From JACCXG01 sp963836735 (lineage in GTDB: Bacteria; Acidobacteriota; Vicinamibacteria; Vicinamibacterales; 2-12-FULL-66-21), in assembly GCA_963836735.1 (NCBI GenBank), contig CAWIKP010000010.1:1-64000 (forward strand): a stretch of 64,000 nt of DNA, given 5' to 3'. The notes beneath the pieces are model-generated. The model had not been told where the DNA came from and searched no databases. It saw only the letters and a program-made list of their open reading frames with translations. This document shows positions 43,965 to 52,790 of the stretch, in pieces (position 1 is the stretch's first letter; each line of letters starts with the position of its first letter). Position numbers and translations under genes: made by a program.

Positions 43965-45209
43965 TCAAGGCACGCGACATTTCTCGATATTCTTTTCGAG
44001 ATACCGTCGCTCGGTCGGGTTGCGGGCGAGGGCGAGAGCCGCAGCGAACTGGAGGCGCGCGGTTTCGGCATTTCCGCGGCGGAGCTCGAGCTCGCCGATC
44101 GCGGCCGGGTAGAACGGATACCGGTCCAGCCGGTCACGGTCGGCGATCGCCTGAAGCTCCGCGATCCCGCGGGCAGCCCCGTCGCGCTGGGCGATCGCGA
44201 CGGCGCGGTTGAGCGCGATCACGGGTGATGGCGTGAGAGTCATCAGCCGGTCGTAGAGCGAGACGATCAGGTCCCAATCAGTGCCGTCGACGCTGGGCGC
44301 AGCCGCATGCGCGGCGGCGATTCCGGCCTCGAGATGGTATGGGGTGACCGTCTGCCCGGCGGCCGAGCGCTCGAGAAGGGCGAGGCCTTGAGCGACGAGC
44401 CGTAAATCCCACCGCGATCGATCCTGATCGAGAAGGGAACTCAGATCGCCGCCTCCGTCCAGACGTGCCGGAAGCCGGCCGGCGTGCAAATACATCAGCG
44501 CGGCGAGCGCGTCGGTTTCGGGAGACGCGGCCGGCGGATAGCCGCGCAGCAGTTCCGTCAGGCGGATCGCCTCGTGGCACAGCTCGACGCGAACCGCGGA
44601 TTCGGCCGACGCGCCATGGTAGCCCTCGTTGAACAGGAGGTAGAGCGCACGCCGGACCGCGGACAGTCTCGGAACGAATTCGGCGCCTGCCAGATCGAAC
44701 AGCCGCTTCGCACGAGCGAGTGTCCGTTTGGCCCGGGTGATGCGCTTCTCCATCGCGGCGCGGCTGGCGAGAAACGCGGCGGCGATCTCGCCGGCTCCGA
44801 AGCCGCACAGGATGTTCAGGACCAGCGCGACCTGGGCTTCTTCCGGCAGCCGCGGATGACAGCACGAGAACATCATCCGCAGCTGCTCGTCACGGATCGC
44901 GGAATCCGCGAACGCCTCATCGACCGCAGGCGCGATCGTGGCTTCGGCGTCCAGCGCACGGCTCAACTCGGGCGCGAACGTGCGCGCCGTCCGCTCGCGG
45001 CGCAGGACGTCCAGCGCGCGGTTCTTCGCCGTCATCATCAGCCAGGCGCCGGGATTCTCCGGTACACCGCGGACTTTCCAGACCTCCAGAGCGCGGCAGA
45101 AGGCGTCCTGGACCACGTCCTCGGCGAGCGCGAGGTTGTGAACGCCGAACAGCCGGGTCAGCGCCGCAACCATGCGCCCCGACTCGTGCCGGAAAAGATG
45201 CTCGTTCAC
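43965..45209 (-). CDS. ECF42-type RNA polymerase sigma factor with TPR-like C-terminal domain
   Basis: An intact 414-residue sigma factor. Region 2: LTRLFGVHNLALAEDVVQDA, FCRALEVWKVRGVPENPGAW, LMMTAKNRALDVLRRERTAR. Region 4: LPEEAQVALVLNILCGFGAG, EIAAAFLASRAAMEKRITRA. The long C-terminal part (DUF6596-like; LYLLFNEGYHGASAESAVRV, EAIRLTELLRGYPPA, SVDGTDWDLIVSLYDRLMTL, SPVIALNRAVAIAQRDG) is diagnostic of the ECF42 group. ECF42 genes are genetically linked to YCII/DGPF proteins, as here. Start GTG 45209 overlaps the upstream stop (GTGA). Confidence 0.92.
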   Translation of the reverse strand: MNEHLFRHESGRMVAALTRLFGVHNLALAEDVVQDAFCRALEVWKVRGVPENPGAWLMMTAKNRALDVLRRERTARTFAPELSRALDAEATIAPAVDEAFADSAIRDEQLRMMFSCCHPRLPEEAQVALVLNILCGFGAGEIAAAFLASRAAMEKRITRAKRTLARAKRLFDLAGAEFVPRLSAVRRALYLLFNEGYHGASAESAVRVELCHEAIRLTELLRGYPPAASPETDALAALMYLHAGRLPARLDGGGDLSSLLDQDRSRWDLRLVAQGLALLERSAAGQTVTPYHLEAGIAAAHAAAPSVDGTDWDLIVSLYDRLMTLTPSPVIALNRAVAIAQRDGAARGIAELQAIADRDRLDRYPFYPAAIGELELRRGNAETARLQFAAALALARNPTERRYLEKNIEKCRVP

Positions 45210-45808
45210 GAGGAGCGGCGGGCGTAGCGGAGCATGACGTGTCCTGACTTGCAGTCCGTTGCCTGCCGGAGATCCAGAGGCACCCGGGTCGAGAGGCCGG
45301 AGAGCAGCGAGTGTCCGCCACCGACCAGGATGGGGTTCACGACCAGAATGTACTCGTCGATCAGGCCGTGCTCGGTGAGCTGCGCCACGATCGAGCCGCT
45401 GCCGAACACGATCATGTCCCTGCCAGGGCCGGCTTTCATCGCCTCGATCTTCTTCGGCTCGAGCTCGCGAATCAGCTCCGAATTCCGCCAGGTGACGTCC
45501 TGCCGCGTTCGCGAGAACACGATCTTGTTCGTGTCGTTGATCCAGACGGCCATCTCGCGATTGACCGCGGCCCGCCGGCCCGGGATGTGGGGATCGGGGG
45601 CCGTTTCGGGATTGTCGAGCGCGTGCGGCCAGAACTGCTCGAACATGTCGTATGTGCGCCGTCCGAACAGCATCGTGTCGATGGCCTGGTTGCTGTCCGC
45701 CGCGGCGCGGAAGACCTCTTCGCTGGGGATCACCCAGTCGAGGCGGCCGTTGGTGTCGGCGAAGTATCCGTCGGCCGTGACGTTGTCGAAGACCACTATC
45801 CGTCGCAT
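45206..45808 (-). CDS. Dihydrofolate reductase-like (RibD C-terminal) protein
   Basis: A 200-residue protein of the RibD/DHFR superfamily: RRIVVFDNVTADGYFADTNG, LDWVIP, DTMLFGRRTYDMFEQFWPHA, NKIVFSRTRQDVTWRNSELI, RDMIVFGSGSIVAQLTEHGL, IDEYILVVNPILVGGGHSLL. The FGRRTYDMF and VxGSGSIVxxLxxxGLIDEY motifs form the NADPH-binding site. AGGGAG precedes ATG 45808. It sits between the YCII and ECF42 genes, the usual ECF42 target context, and is coupled to the sigma gene by GTGA. Confidence 0.92.
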   Translation of the reverse strand: MRRIVVFDNVTADGYFADTNGRLDWVIPSEEVFRAAADSNQAIDTMLFGRRTYDMFEQFWPHALDNPETAPDPHIPGRRAAVNREMAVWINDTNKIVFSRTRQDVTWRNSELIRELEPKKIEAMKAGPGRDMIVFGSGSIVAQLTEHGLIDEYILVVNPILVGGGHSLLSGLSTRVPLDLRQATDCKSGHVMLRYARRSS

Positions 45809-45834
45809 GAGTCGACTCCCTTGAAAATGACGTC

Positions 45835-46191
45835 CTAGACTGGAAGAGTCGCGATTGGCCGGACCTCCACGGATCCGCCCCCCTCGACGATCGGGCAGCC
45901 GCTGGCGAGCCGGACCGCCTCGTCCAGGCTGGCCGCGGAGATGATGATGAAGCCCAGCACGATGTCCTTGGCCTCGACGTAAGGCCCGTCGGTGATGATC
46001 TTGTCCTTGCCGCGGACGACGCGGCCGTCGCGGTCCAGGGGCTGGCCACGCTCCTTCATGTTCCCGGTTGTTTCGAGTTCGCGGATCCAGGCCAGCCAGT
46101 TCTGCAGACTGCGCTGGGCCAGTTCGGGCGTGCCCATCGCCTCGCGCGCGCCGGCCTCGGTGCTGCGGAAGAGAAAAAGAAAGTCTTTCAT
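45835..46191 (-). CDS. YCII-related (DGPF) protein
   Basis: A 118-residue YCII/DGPF protein: FLFLFRSTEAGAREAMGTPE, LQNWLAWIRELETTGNMKER, GQPLDRDGRVVRGKDKIITD, GPYVEAKDIVLGFIIISAAS, LDEAVRLASGCPIVEGGGSV, EVRPI. The TDGPYVEAKDIVLGF block is the family hallmark. YCII proteins are small dimeric enzymes or binders; in ECF42 operons they are the most frequent partner. First gene of the three-gene minus-strand operon. Confidence 0.93.
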   Translation of the reverse strand: MKDFLFLFRSTEAGAREAMGTPELAQRSLQNWLAWIRELETTGNMKERGQPLDRDGRVVRGKDKIITDGPYVEAKDIVLGFIIISAASLDEAVRLASGCPIVEGGGSVEVRPIATLPV

Positions 46192-46212
46192 GTCTGCGCC
46201 TCACGTGTTAAC

Positions 46213-46250
46213 GAGTCGGGACTCGGGGCTCGGGATTCGGGGCTCGGCAG
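46213..46250 (+). repeat. CGGGACT/CGGGGCT low-complexity repeat
   Basis: GAGTCGGGACTCGGGGCT then CGGGATTCGGGGCTCGG repeats a 7-8 base word four to five times. Complementary words GGAACTCCGAGCCCC occur near 46310-46325, allowing a long imperfect hairpin in the gap between divergent operons. Confidence 0.55.
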
Positions 46251-46458
46251 AGCCGGTGAGAGCCAGAGGCAACGAGCCGCATGGACCTGCCCGGCTGCGT
46301 CTTATCATCCGGAACTCCGAGCCCCCCCCGCCCCGAAGTGTCTTTAGCCTTACAACGTTCAGGCCTGCGTGGCCCGGACATTTTTCTCATCAGCCTTATT
46401 CACAGGAAGTTCAGGGAGATCTCACGACAGTCGGCAGGGCCCGACCGTATCGTGAGCT

Positions 46459-47277
46459 ATGCACCTGGTTCGCCTTACCGTTGCGGCCTGCTGCCTGTCA
46501 GTGGTTGCCTGCGCCAACGCGATCGGCAGGCCGGCCGTGTCTCCTGCGCCCCCTGCTTCTGACGCGATGGTCGTGCTGCCGGGCTTCGGTTACGACCGCG
46601 ACGGCGAGCGGGCGTTCAGGGCTCTCGCACCGTCGATGGCGACGGAAGGGTTCGATCTCTACCTGCCGACCTTCGTGTCGCGCTCGGGTCTCGAGGACAG
46701 CCGCGAGCGGCTGCAGCGCTTCTTTCAGGAAAGGCACCTCGATCGTTACCGGCGCGTGCACGTGTTCGCCTTCATCGCCGGAGGCTGGACGTTGAATCCG
46801 CTCGCCGAGGCGGGTGTCCTGCCAAACCTCTCGACCATCGTGTACGACCGCAGCCCATATCAGGAACGAGCGCCCAGAATCGCTCTCGAAAAGCTCAAGT
46901 TCCTGACGTGGGTGCGATACGGACCTGTCGTGTTCGACCTGGCCAGGACACCGTATGCGCCCGTGACCATCCCGAACGCAAAGATCGGCCTCGTCGTGGA
47001 AACGTCGCCAACCTCCTTCATCAAGCGACATGCGTCGACCGCGCGTGGCTATGGCGCCTACGAGTTCGAGTGCGCCGCCTTCCGGCAGCGTTACGACGAC
47101 TGCCTGTATGTCCCGATCAATCACAACGAGCTCTACTCGCGGTTCGGAGAGGTGTGGCCCGAGGTTCGATCGTTCATCCGTACCGGCCGGTTCAGCGCAT
47201 CTGCCAATCGGATACCGCCCGGCGACGGGGCCACCGTCCCGGGCGGCGTGCGAGTCCCGGAAAGGGGAGCGAGATGA
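46459..47277 (+). CDS. Alpha/beta-hydrolase-like lipoprotein
   Basis: A 272-residue protein with a lipoprotein-type signal (LTVAACCLSVVAC). The body has an alpha/beta-hydrolase pattern: AMVVLPGFGYDRDGERAFRA, GFDLYLPTFVSRSGLEDSRE, VHVFAFIAGGWTLNPLAEAG and the late His region VPINHNELYSRFGEVWPEVR. The usual nucleophile-elbow GxSxG reads FAFIAGGW, with no Ser, so hydrolase activity is doubtful. TGA at 47275-47277 overlaps the next ATG (ATGA), which makes it the first gene of a phospholipid operon. Confidence 0.75.
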   Translation: MHLVRLTVAACCLSVVACANAIGRPAVSPAPPASDAMVVLPGFGYDRDGERAFRALAPSMATEGFDLYLPTFVSRSGLEDSRERLQRFFQERHLDRYRRVHVFAFIAGGWTLNPLAEAGVLPNLSTIVYDRSPYQERAPRIALEKLKFLTWVRYGPVVFDLARTPYAPVTIPNAKIGLVVETSPTSFIKRHASTARGYGAYEFECAAFRQRYDDCLYVPINHNELYSRFGEVWPEVRSFIRTGRFSASANRIPPGDGATVPGGVRVPERGAR

Positions 47278-47951
47278 TGAGCGAGATGATGACACCGCTT
47301 GCGCCGTCCGCGCCGCGACGGATGCTGGCGACGCGAAACGCCCGGTGGGCGAGAGCGCTCGCAGAGCGCCTGGCCGGCGCCGGCGTCCGGCCGAATGCGG
47401 TCTCGATGGCGGGCGTCGCCCTCGCTTGTGCCTCGGCGATGGCCTTCTATGCGTCGGGCGGCGCTTCTCGTGAGGTGCGTGCGGTCCTTCTGGTGGCCGC
47501 CGCTGCCTGTATTCAGCTTCGGCTTCTGTGCAATCTGCTCGACGGCATGCTTGCGGTCGAATGCGGGTTGCAGACGCCGGCTGGAGAAATCTTCAACGAT
47601 CTGCCCGATCGCGTTGCGGACGTGCTGATCCTGGCAGGCGCGGGATACGCCGCGCGGGAAATGCCGGCGGCTCCGATTCTCGGATGGGCAGCTGCCGTTG
47701 CCGCGCTGCTTACCGCGTACGTGCGGGTGCTCGGCGGCTCGCTCGGCCTCCGGCAACACTTCATCGGCCCGATGGCCAAACAACACCGGATGTTCGTGCT
47801 CACCGTCGTCACGATTCTCGCGGCGCTCGAGGTGCTCGCCGTGGGAAGGGCATGGGCGATTCCGGCCGGTCTTGCCGTGATTCTCGTGGGATCGGTGCTC
47901 ACGGCCGTGCGGCGCACGCGCCGCATCCTCGGGGAGGCATGGGCGAGATGA
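47274..47951 (+). CDS. CDP-alcohol phosphatidyltransferase family protein
   Basis: A 225-residue membrane protein with about six helices (VSMAGVALACASAMAFYASG; ILGWAAAVAALLTAYVRVLG; AIPAGLAVILVGSVLTAV). The catalytic region reads NLLDGMLAVECG, then PAGEIFNDLPDRVAD, corresponding to the CDP-OH motif DxxDGxxAR(x8)GxxxDxxxD. The first Asp is Asn, the AR is AV, and the third Asp position is Asn next to an Asp. A subfamily with NLLDGM(V/L)AVE is known beside PlsC and CdsA genes, so this may be a real variant, not decay. ATGA overlaps link it to both neighbours. Confidence 0.85.
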   Translation: MMSEMMTPLAPSAPRRMLATRNARWARALAERLAGAGVRPNAVSMAGVALACASAMAFYASGGASREVRAVLLVAAAACIQLRLLCNLLDGMLAVECGLQTPAGEIFNDLPDRVADVLILAGAGYAAREMPAAPILGWAAAVAALLTAYVRVLGGSLGLRQHFIGPMAKQHRMFVLTVVTILAALEVLAVGRAWAIPAGLAVILVGSVLTAVRRTRRILGEAWAR

Positions 47952-48568
47952 TTGAGACGGCACTGGCGTCGGCGTGTCGGTTGATCACTGGAGCGACCGT
48001 CGAGTGGCGTTGCGACCCTTACGCGACCGCGCAACGCATCTATTTCGGCAACCACTCCAGCCACCTGGACTTCATCGTGATCTGGTCGGCGCTGCCGCCA
48101 GGCCGCCGGCGCCATGCGCGTCCGGTCGCGGGGCGCGATTACTGGCAGCGGGGAACGGTCCGCCGCTACCTGGCTCGCGATGTGTTTCGCGCGGTGCTCG
48201 TCGAACGGGATGCCACGGCCGAAAACCGTGCAGAGCATGCCCGCGCGACGGTGGAGCAGATGGCGCGAGCGATGAATCGAGACGACTCCCTGATTGTCTT
48301 TCCAGAAGGCACGAGAAGCGCGAATGGACAGCTGGGAGCGTTCAAGAGCGGTCTTTATCATCTCTCTCGCGCGCGGCCCGATGCCGAGCTGGTGCCAGTC
48401 CATCTCGAGAACCTGAACCGCATTCTTCCAAAGGGTGAAGCCCTGCCGGTTCCGATGGTGAGCCGCGTCACCTTTGGACCGGTGTTGCCCTCCTGTGCCG
48501 GCGAAGAGAAGGATGCCTTCCTCGAGAGGGCGCGAACCGCCATTCTTCGACTCGAGGTGCGCGTATGA
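47948..48568 (+). CDS. PlsC-type lysophospholipid acyltransferase
   Basis: A 206-residue protein with the acyltransferase motifs IYFGNHSSHLDFIVIW (HX4D catalytic pair) and LIVFPEGTRSANGQLGAFKS (glycerol-phosphate binding). It also has DVFRAVLVERDATAEN between them and LVPVHLENLNRILPKGE after. ATG 47948 overlaps the previous stop (ATGA); an in-frame ATG 47939 is possible. It lacks a long membrane anchor, so it is probably peripheral. Expected reaction: acylation of lysophosphatidate or a related lysolipid, feeding CdsA. Confidence 0.9.
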   Translation: MIETALASACRLITGATVEWRCDPYATAQRIYFGNHSSHLDFIVIWSALPPGRRRHARPVAGRDYWQRGTVRRYLARDVFRAVLVERDATAENRAEHARATVEQMARAMNRDDSLIVFPEGTRSANGQLGAFKSGLYHLSRARPDAELVPVHLENLNRILPKGEALPVPMVSRVTFGPVLPSCAGEEKDAFLERARTAILRLEVRV

Positions 48569-49515
48569 CTCTGCTCCCGTCCCCCGCGCTGAGATCTCTC
48601 ATCACCGGCGTTCTTGCGCTGCTGGTCTTCGCCTCGATTGCCGGATGGATTCTCGACCGCCGCGTGTCGAGCGCTTCAGCCCGGGCCACCGTCGACAACA
48701 TCAACGCGCGGATTCGCGCCTGGTGGGTGATGGCTCTCCTTTTCGTGGTCGCGGTGACGATGGGGACCTTCGTGTCGATCCTGCTCTTCGCCCTGATCTC
48801 CTTCCTTGCGCTGCGCGAGTTCGTCACGCTGGCGCCGACCAGGCCAGGAGATCATCGCGCGCTGTTCTGGTCGTTCTTCGTGGTCACGCCGCTGCAATAT
48901 GGCTTGATCTGGATGCAGTGGTACGGCCTGTTCAGCATGCTGATTCCCGTCTACGTGTCGATCTTCCTCGCCATCCGTACCGCGCTGGCCGGCGACACCG
49001 AGCGATTTCTCGAGCGCACCGCCACCAACCAGTGGGGCCTGATGATCTGCGTGTATTTCGTGAGCTACGTGCCGGCGCTGCTGATGCTCCGTATTCCCGG
49101 ATACGAGCGGCAGGCCCCCAAGCTGATGTTCTTCCTGGTGCTCGTCGTGCAGTTGAGCGACGTCCTTCAGTACGTGTGGGGCAAGACCCTCGGCCGCCGG
49201 CCGATCGCGCCGTCGATCAGCCCGAACAAGACGTGGGAGGGGCTGATCGGTGGTGTAGGGTCGGCGACCGCGCTTGGAACCGCGGTGTGGTGGGCGACGC
49301 CGTTCTCGCCTGTGGCTGCGGCCCTGATGGCGCTGACCGTCACGACGATGGGTTTTGCCGGGGGACTGATCATGTCGGCGATCAAGCGGGATCGGGGCGT
49401 CAAGGACTACGGAACGCTGATTGGCGGGCATGGCGGCGTTCTCGATCGGATCGACTCGCTCTGTTTTGCGGCGCCGGTGTTCTTCCATCTCACCCGGTAC
49501 TTTTACATTCGCTGA
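48565..49515 (+). CDS. cdsA: Phosphatidate cytidylyltransferase
   Basis: A 316-residue protein with about eight membrane helices and the CTP-transferase signature in full: SAIKRDRGVKDYGTLIGGHG followed by GVLDRIDS near residues 270-300. NKTWEGLIGGV is the other conserved block. It makes CDP-diacylglycerol from phosphatidate and CTP in the inner membrane. ATG 48565 overlaps the acyltransferase stop (ATGA). Together with the two preceding genes it provides phosphatidate synthesis, activation and head-group transfer in one operon. A second housekeeping CdsA presumably exists elsewhere. Confidence 0.93.
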   Translation: MTLLPSPALRSLITGVLALLVFASIAGWILDRRVSSASARATVDNINARIRAWWVMALLFVVAVTMGTFVSILLFALISFLALREFVTLAPTRPGDHRALFWSFFVVTPLQYGLIWMQWYGLFSMLIPVYVSIFLAIRTALAGDTERFLERTATNQWGLMICVYFVSYVPALLMLRIPGYERQAPKLMFFLVLVVQLSDVLQYVWGKTLGRRPIAPSISPNKTWEGLIGGVGSATALGTAVWWATPFSPVAAALMALTVTTMGFAGGLIMSAIKRDRGVKDYGTLIGGHGGVLDRIDSLCFAAPVFFHLTRYFYIR

Positions 49516-49563
49516 AAGATCGGCCGGATCTTCAGCCCCGGCCGATTGGACAGGCCTTTCCCC

Positions 49564-49605
49564 TTGACGGTCGACAAGAGCCACGCTACTCTCTTGTCGA
49601 CCGTC
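49564..49605 (+). promoter_or_regulatory. PadR promoter/operator: perfect 15-bp inverted repeat
   Basis: GACGGTCGACAAGAG (49566-49580) and CTCTTGTCGACCGTC (49591-49605) are exact reverse complements separated by ten bases. A TTGACG -35 box (49564-49569) overlaps the left arm. Seventeen bases later TACTCT (49587-49592) is a -10 candidate reaching into the right arm. GAGAGGAG at the right edge is the ribosome binding site of the PadR gene at 49616. PadR binding would cover the whole promoter. Confidence 0.75.
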
Positions 49606-49615
49606 GAGAGGAGAC

Positions 49616-49945
49616 ATGGGCAAGCCCGTCGACCTGGTCCAGGGCACGCTGGACCTCCTGATTCTGAAAGCCATCGCCGCCTCCCCGCTGCACGGATGGG
49701 CCATCGCCCAGCGCATCAATCAACTGTCGCGCGACGTGCTCCGCGTCAACCAGGGCTCTCTCTATCCGGCGCTGCAGCGGCTCGAGCGCGAGGGCTGGAT
49801 CACCGCCGAGTGGGGAGCGTCGGACAACAACCGGCGAGCGCGCTTCTACAGCCTGACGAAGGCCGGCCGGAAGCATCTCGAACGCGAGCAGGCGGGGTGG
49901 GAACGCCTGTCGCAGGCGATCGCGCTCGTGTTGCGGACAGCCTGA
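49616..49945 (+). CDS. PadR family transcriptional regulator
   Basis: A 109-residue PadR protein nearly identical in plan to the one at 5005: DLVQGTLDLLILKAIAASPL, HGWAIAQRINQLS, VNQGSLYPALQRLEREGWIT, EWGASDNNRRARFYSLTKAG, KHLERE. ATG 49616 has a strong ribosome binding site. It ends four bases before the next permease start, so both form one transcript controlled by the dyad at 49566-49605. Confidence 0.95.
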   Translation: MGKPVDLVQGTLDLLILKAIAASPLHGWAIAQRINQLSRDVLRVNQGSLYPALQRLEREGWITAEWGASDNNRRARFYSLTKAGRKHLEREQAGWERLSQAIALVLRTA

Positions 49946-49949
49946 GGCG

Positions 49950-52591
49950 ATGCACGGCCTGGGACGGATCCGTACCGCGCTTCGAAGCTGGTTCCGGCCG
50001 CATGCCCTGGATGCGGAGCTTTCCGAGGAACTGCGCTTTCATCTCGAACGCGAAATCCAGGCGAACATCGAAGCAGGGATGACGCCCGAGGCGGCACGGC
50101 GCGCGGCTCACGTCACCATCGGCAACATCTCCGCCGTTCGCGAAGCGTCGCGGGCCGGACGATCGGGCGCGCTGCTGCATCAGGCCGCCAGGGACCTCAG
50201 GCTCGGGATGCGCCTCGTGCGCAAGGCGCCGGGCTTCGCGACCAGCGCGGCGCTGGTCGTCGCCCTGGGCATCGGGACGACCACCGCCATCTTCAGCGTC
50301 GTGTACGGCGTGATGCTTCGCCCGTTGCCATATGACGAGCCGGAAAGGCTCGTCGCGTTGTGGTCGCGCGTTCCGGGTGCGGCTCAGCGCATGCGCGTGA
50401 ATGCCGCCGATCAACGTGCTCTGGTCGCCAGCAATACCGTCTTCGACGACATTGCCCTCGCTACGGCTCCGCAGAACTTCAACCTGACTGGATCGGGCGA
50501 GCCGGAGCGTGTCATCGCGGCGCGGCTGTCGTCCAACTTTCTGTCAGTGCTTCGGGTGCGGCCCGCTCTTGGACGGGGATTCACTGCCGCCGACGAGCAG
50601 CGCGGCCAGGATCCCGTCGTACTGATCAGCGACGGGTTGTGGAAGCGCCGGTTCGGCGCGGATCCGGCGATCCTCGGGCACACCATCAATCTCAGCGGCC
50701 ATCCCTACGAAGTCATCGGCGTGATGCCGCCAGGCTTCCAGTTCCCCGCCCGGGAGCACCAGTTGTGGATCCCGTTGACCATCAACCCGAGAGTGCTCGC
50801 GCGGGAGATTGCCAATCACGATCACTCGCTATCGCGCGGCTCAGGCCGGGCGTGCCGCTCGACCGGGCGCGCCGCGAGATCGACGCGTCTCGCCCGGCGG
50901 CTCGAGGCCGACTACCCGGCGTACCAATCGGGGGGTTCGAATCGAAGTGTTGCCGTTTCTCGAGGAGTCGGTGCGGCCGATTCGATCGACGCTCTACGTG
51001 CTCCTCGCGGCGGTGGGGTGTCTTCTCCTCATCGCGTGCTTGAACCTTGCCGGCCTGCTCGGTACGCGGGCGGCAGGCCGGACCCAGGAGTTCAGCGTAC
51101 GCCTCGCCCTGGGCGCGTCGCGCGGCCGCCTCATGTTGCAGGCGCTGGCCGAAGTGGCGCCAATGCTCGTCATGGGTGGAATAGCCGGGATCGCTTGGCG
51201 CGAAATGGGCGGTCGCCGCGTTCCTTCCGGTTGCGCCCGCCGCGTTGCCGCGCGCCGACGGCATCGAGGTCAGCGGCGCCGTGCTCGCGTTCTCGTGCCT
51301 CATGCTGGCGCTGACCGGCGGAGCAGCGGGGCTCCTGCCGGCCGTTCAGTCCTGGCGAGCGACGCGCGGCAAGCGTCACGATCGGCAGCCGCTCGGCGAC
51401 GGCGAGTCGCAGGCACGTCCGCACGCGCAGCGCGCTCGTCATCGCGCAGCTGGCCCTGTCACTTCCGCTGCTCGTCGGCGCCGCGGCGCTCTCGCGGAGC
51501 TTCTCGGCGCTGATGCGGCGTCGATCCCGGATTCAGCACGGAGAACGTCCTGAGCCTCCACATGGCGATTCCGCGAGGGAAGTACCGAGAGCGACGAACG
51601 AATCGCGCGTGCTCTACAGGCAGATCGTCGATCGGGTGGGCGCCGTTCCCGGCGTCGTCTCCGCCGGAATGGTGAATCGGCTGCCGCTCGGCCGGGAACA
51701 ACTTCGTGCTGCCGTTCGAGCTGGAAGGCGCGCCCGGGAAGCCGGTCGACCTGCAGGTGCGGTCGGTCACGCCGGAGTATTTCCGGACGATGAACATCCC
51801 GCTGCTGCAGGGGCGGACGCTGGCCGAGAGCGACGGGGCGGAGGCGCCGCTCGTCGGCGTCGTCGACGAGCGAGTGGCGCGAACATTGTGGCCCGGCGAG
51901 AGCGCGATCGGCAAACGCTTTCGGGTGACGATACCCGGCGGGCAGCCGGCGTGGGGAGAGGTCGTCGGCGTCGTCCCGCGCATCCACGATCAGGGACTCG
52001 ACAGAGACGATGACCGGCAGATGTATCTCAGCTACCAGCAGTTCACCGACGGAAGGATTGCACTCGTGGTGCGCACCCACGCCGACGCCGGCGCGATGAC
52101 GCACGGCAGTCGTGCAGGCCATCCGATCTGTCGATCCGGATCAGCCGGTCTACGACGTGAGGACCATGGACGATGTGCTGGCGCGCTCGGCGGCCGAGCG
52201 GTGGCTGAACATGGCGATCATCGTGGCGTTCGCGGCCGCGTCGCTGCTGCTCGCGGGCGTAGGGCTGTACGGCGTGATCGCCTCCGGCGTGACCGAACGC
52301 AGGCGGGAGTTCGGCGTGCGCCTCGCGCTCGGAGCCGCGCCGTCCGACGTCTCCCGGCTCGTGCTGCGCAAGGGAGCGGCGCTCGCCGCAACCGGCGCCG
52401 CGCTCGGTCTTGGCGGCGCCGTCGCCCTGGTCCGGGGCATGGAGAGCCTGCTCTACGGCGTGCCCCGATTCGATCCCGTCAGCTTCGCCGCTGCCGGCGT
52501 GCTCCTGTTCGGCGTGGCGCTCACCGCCAGCTATCTCCCGGCCCGCCGCGCCGCGCTCACCGATCCGGCACGCACCCTCAGGGCGGAGTGA
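49950..52591 (+). CDS. ADOP-type ABC transporter permease, multiple frameshifts
   Basis: An ~880-residue permease with the ADOP extension (LDAELSEELRFHLEREIQAN, TPEAARRAAHVTIGN), first helix ALVVALGIGTTTAIFSVVYG and periplasmic block ILGHTINLSGHPYEVIGVMP. After about 50825 the frame changes repeatedly (near 50825, 50935, 51200, 51515, 51695 and 52105), yet all expected blocks appear: TQEFSVRLALGASRGRLMLQ, LPFELEGAPGKPVDLQVRSV, TPEYFRTMNIPLLQGRTLAE, RREFGVRLALGAAPSDVSRL and the end RRAALTDPARTLRAE. It is either an indel-rich stretch of assembly or a dying gene. It is operonic with PadR upstream. Confidence 0.85.
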
Positions 52592-52597
52592 AGTCAG

Positions 52598-52725
52598 CTC
52601 CCAACGATCCACGATCCAACGATCCAAGGGAAGTCGTTCGAAGAACGGAGTGAAAGAGCTTCAAGGAGCCCGATTCGTGGCCGTTCACCCTTTTGTGCGA
52701 AGGCTTTCCCTTGGATCGTTGGGAG
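52598..52725 (+). repeat. Long inverted repeat after ADOP gene
   Basis: CTCCCAACGATCC (52598-52610) and CCAACGATCCAAGGGAA (52616-52632) are matched by TTCCCTTGGATCGTTGG (52706-52722) and GGATCGTTGGGAG (52713-52725). The 17-bp arm is perfect with a 73-base loop. It begins seven bases after the permease stop, so it can act as a strong RNA hairpin. CCAACGATCCA words are repeated within the left arm. Confidence 0.75.
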
Positions 52726-52790
52726 TTGACGCCGTCGTCCGTACAGACCCGCCCAACGAACGCGTAATAGTCCCCATGAAGGAGGCTGAC

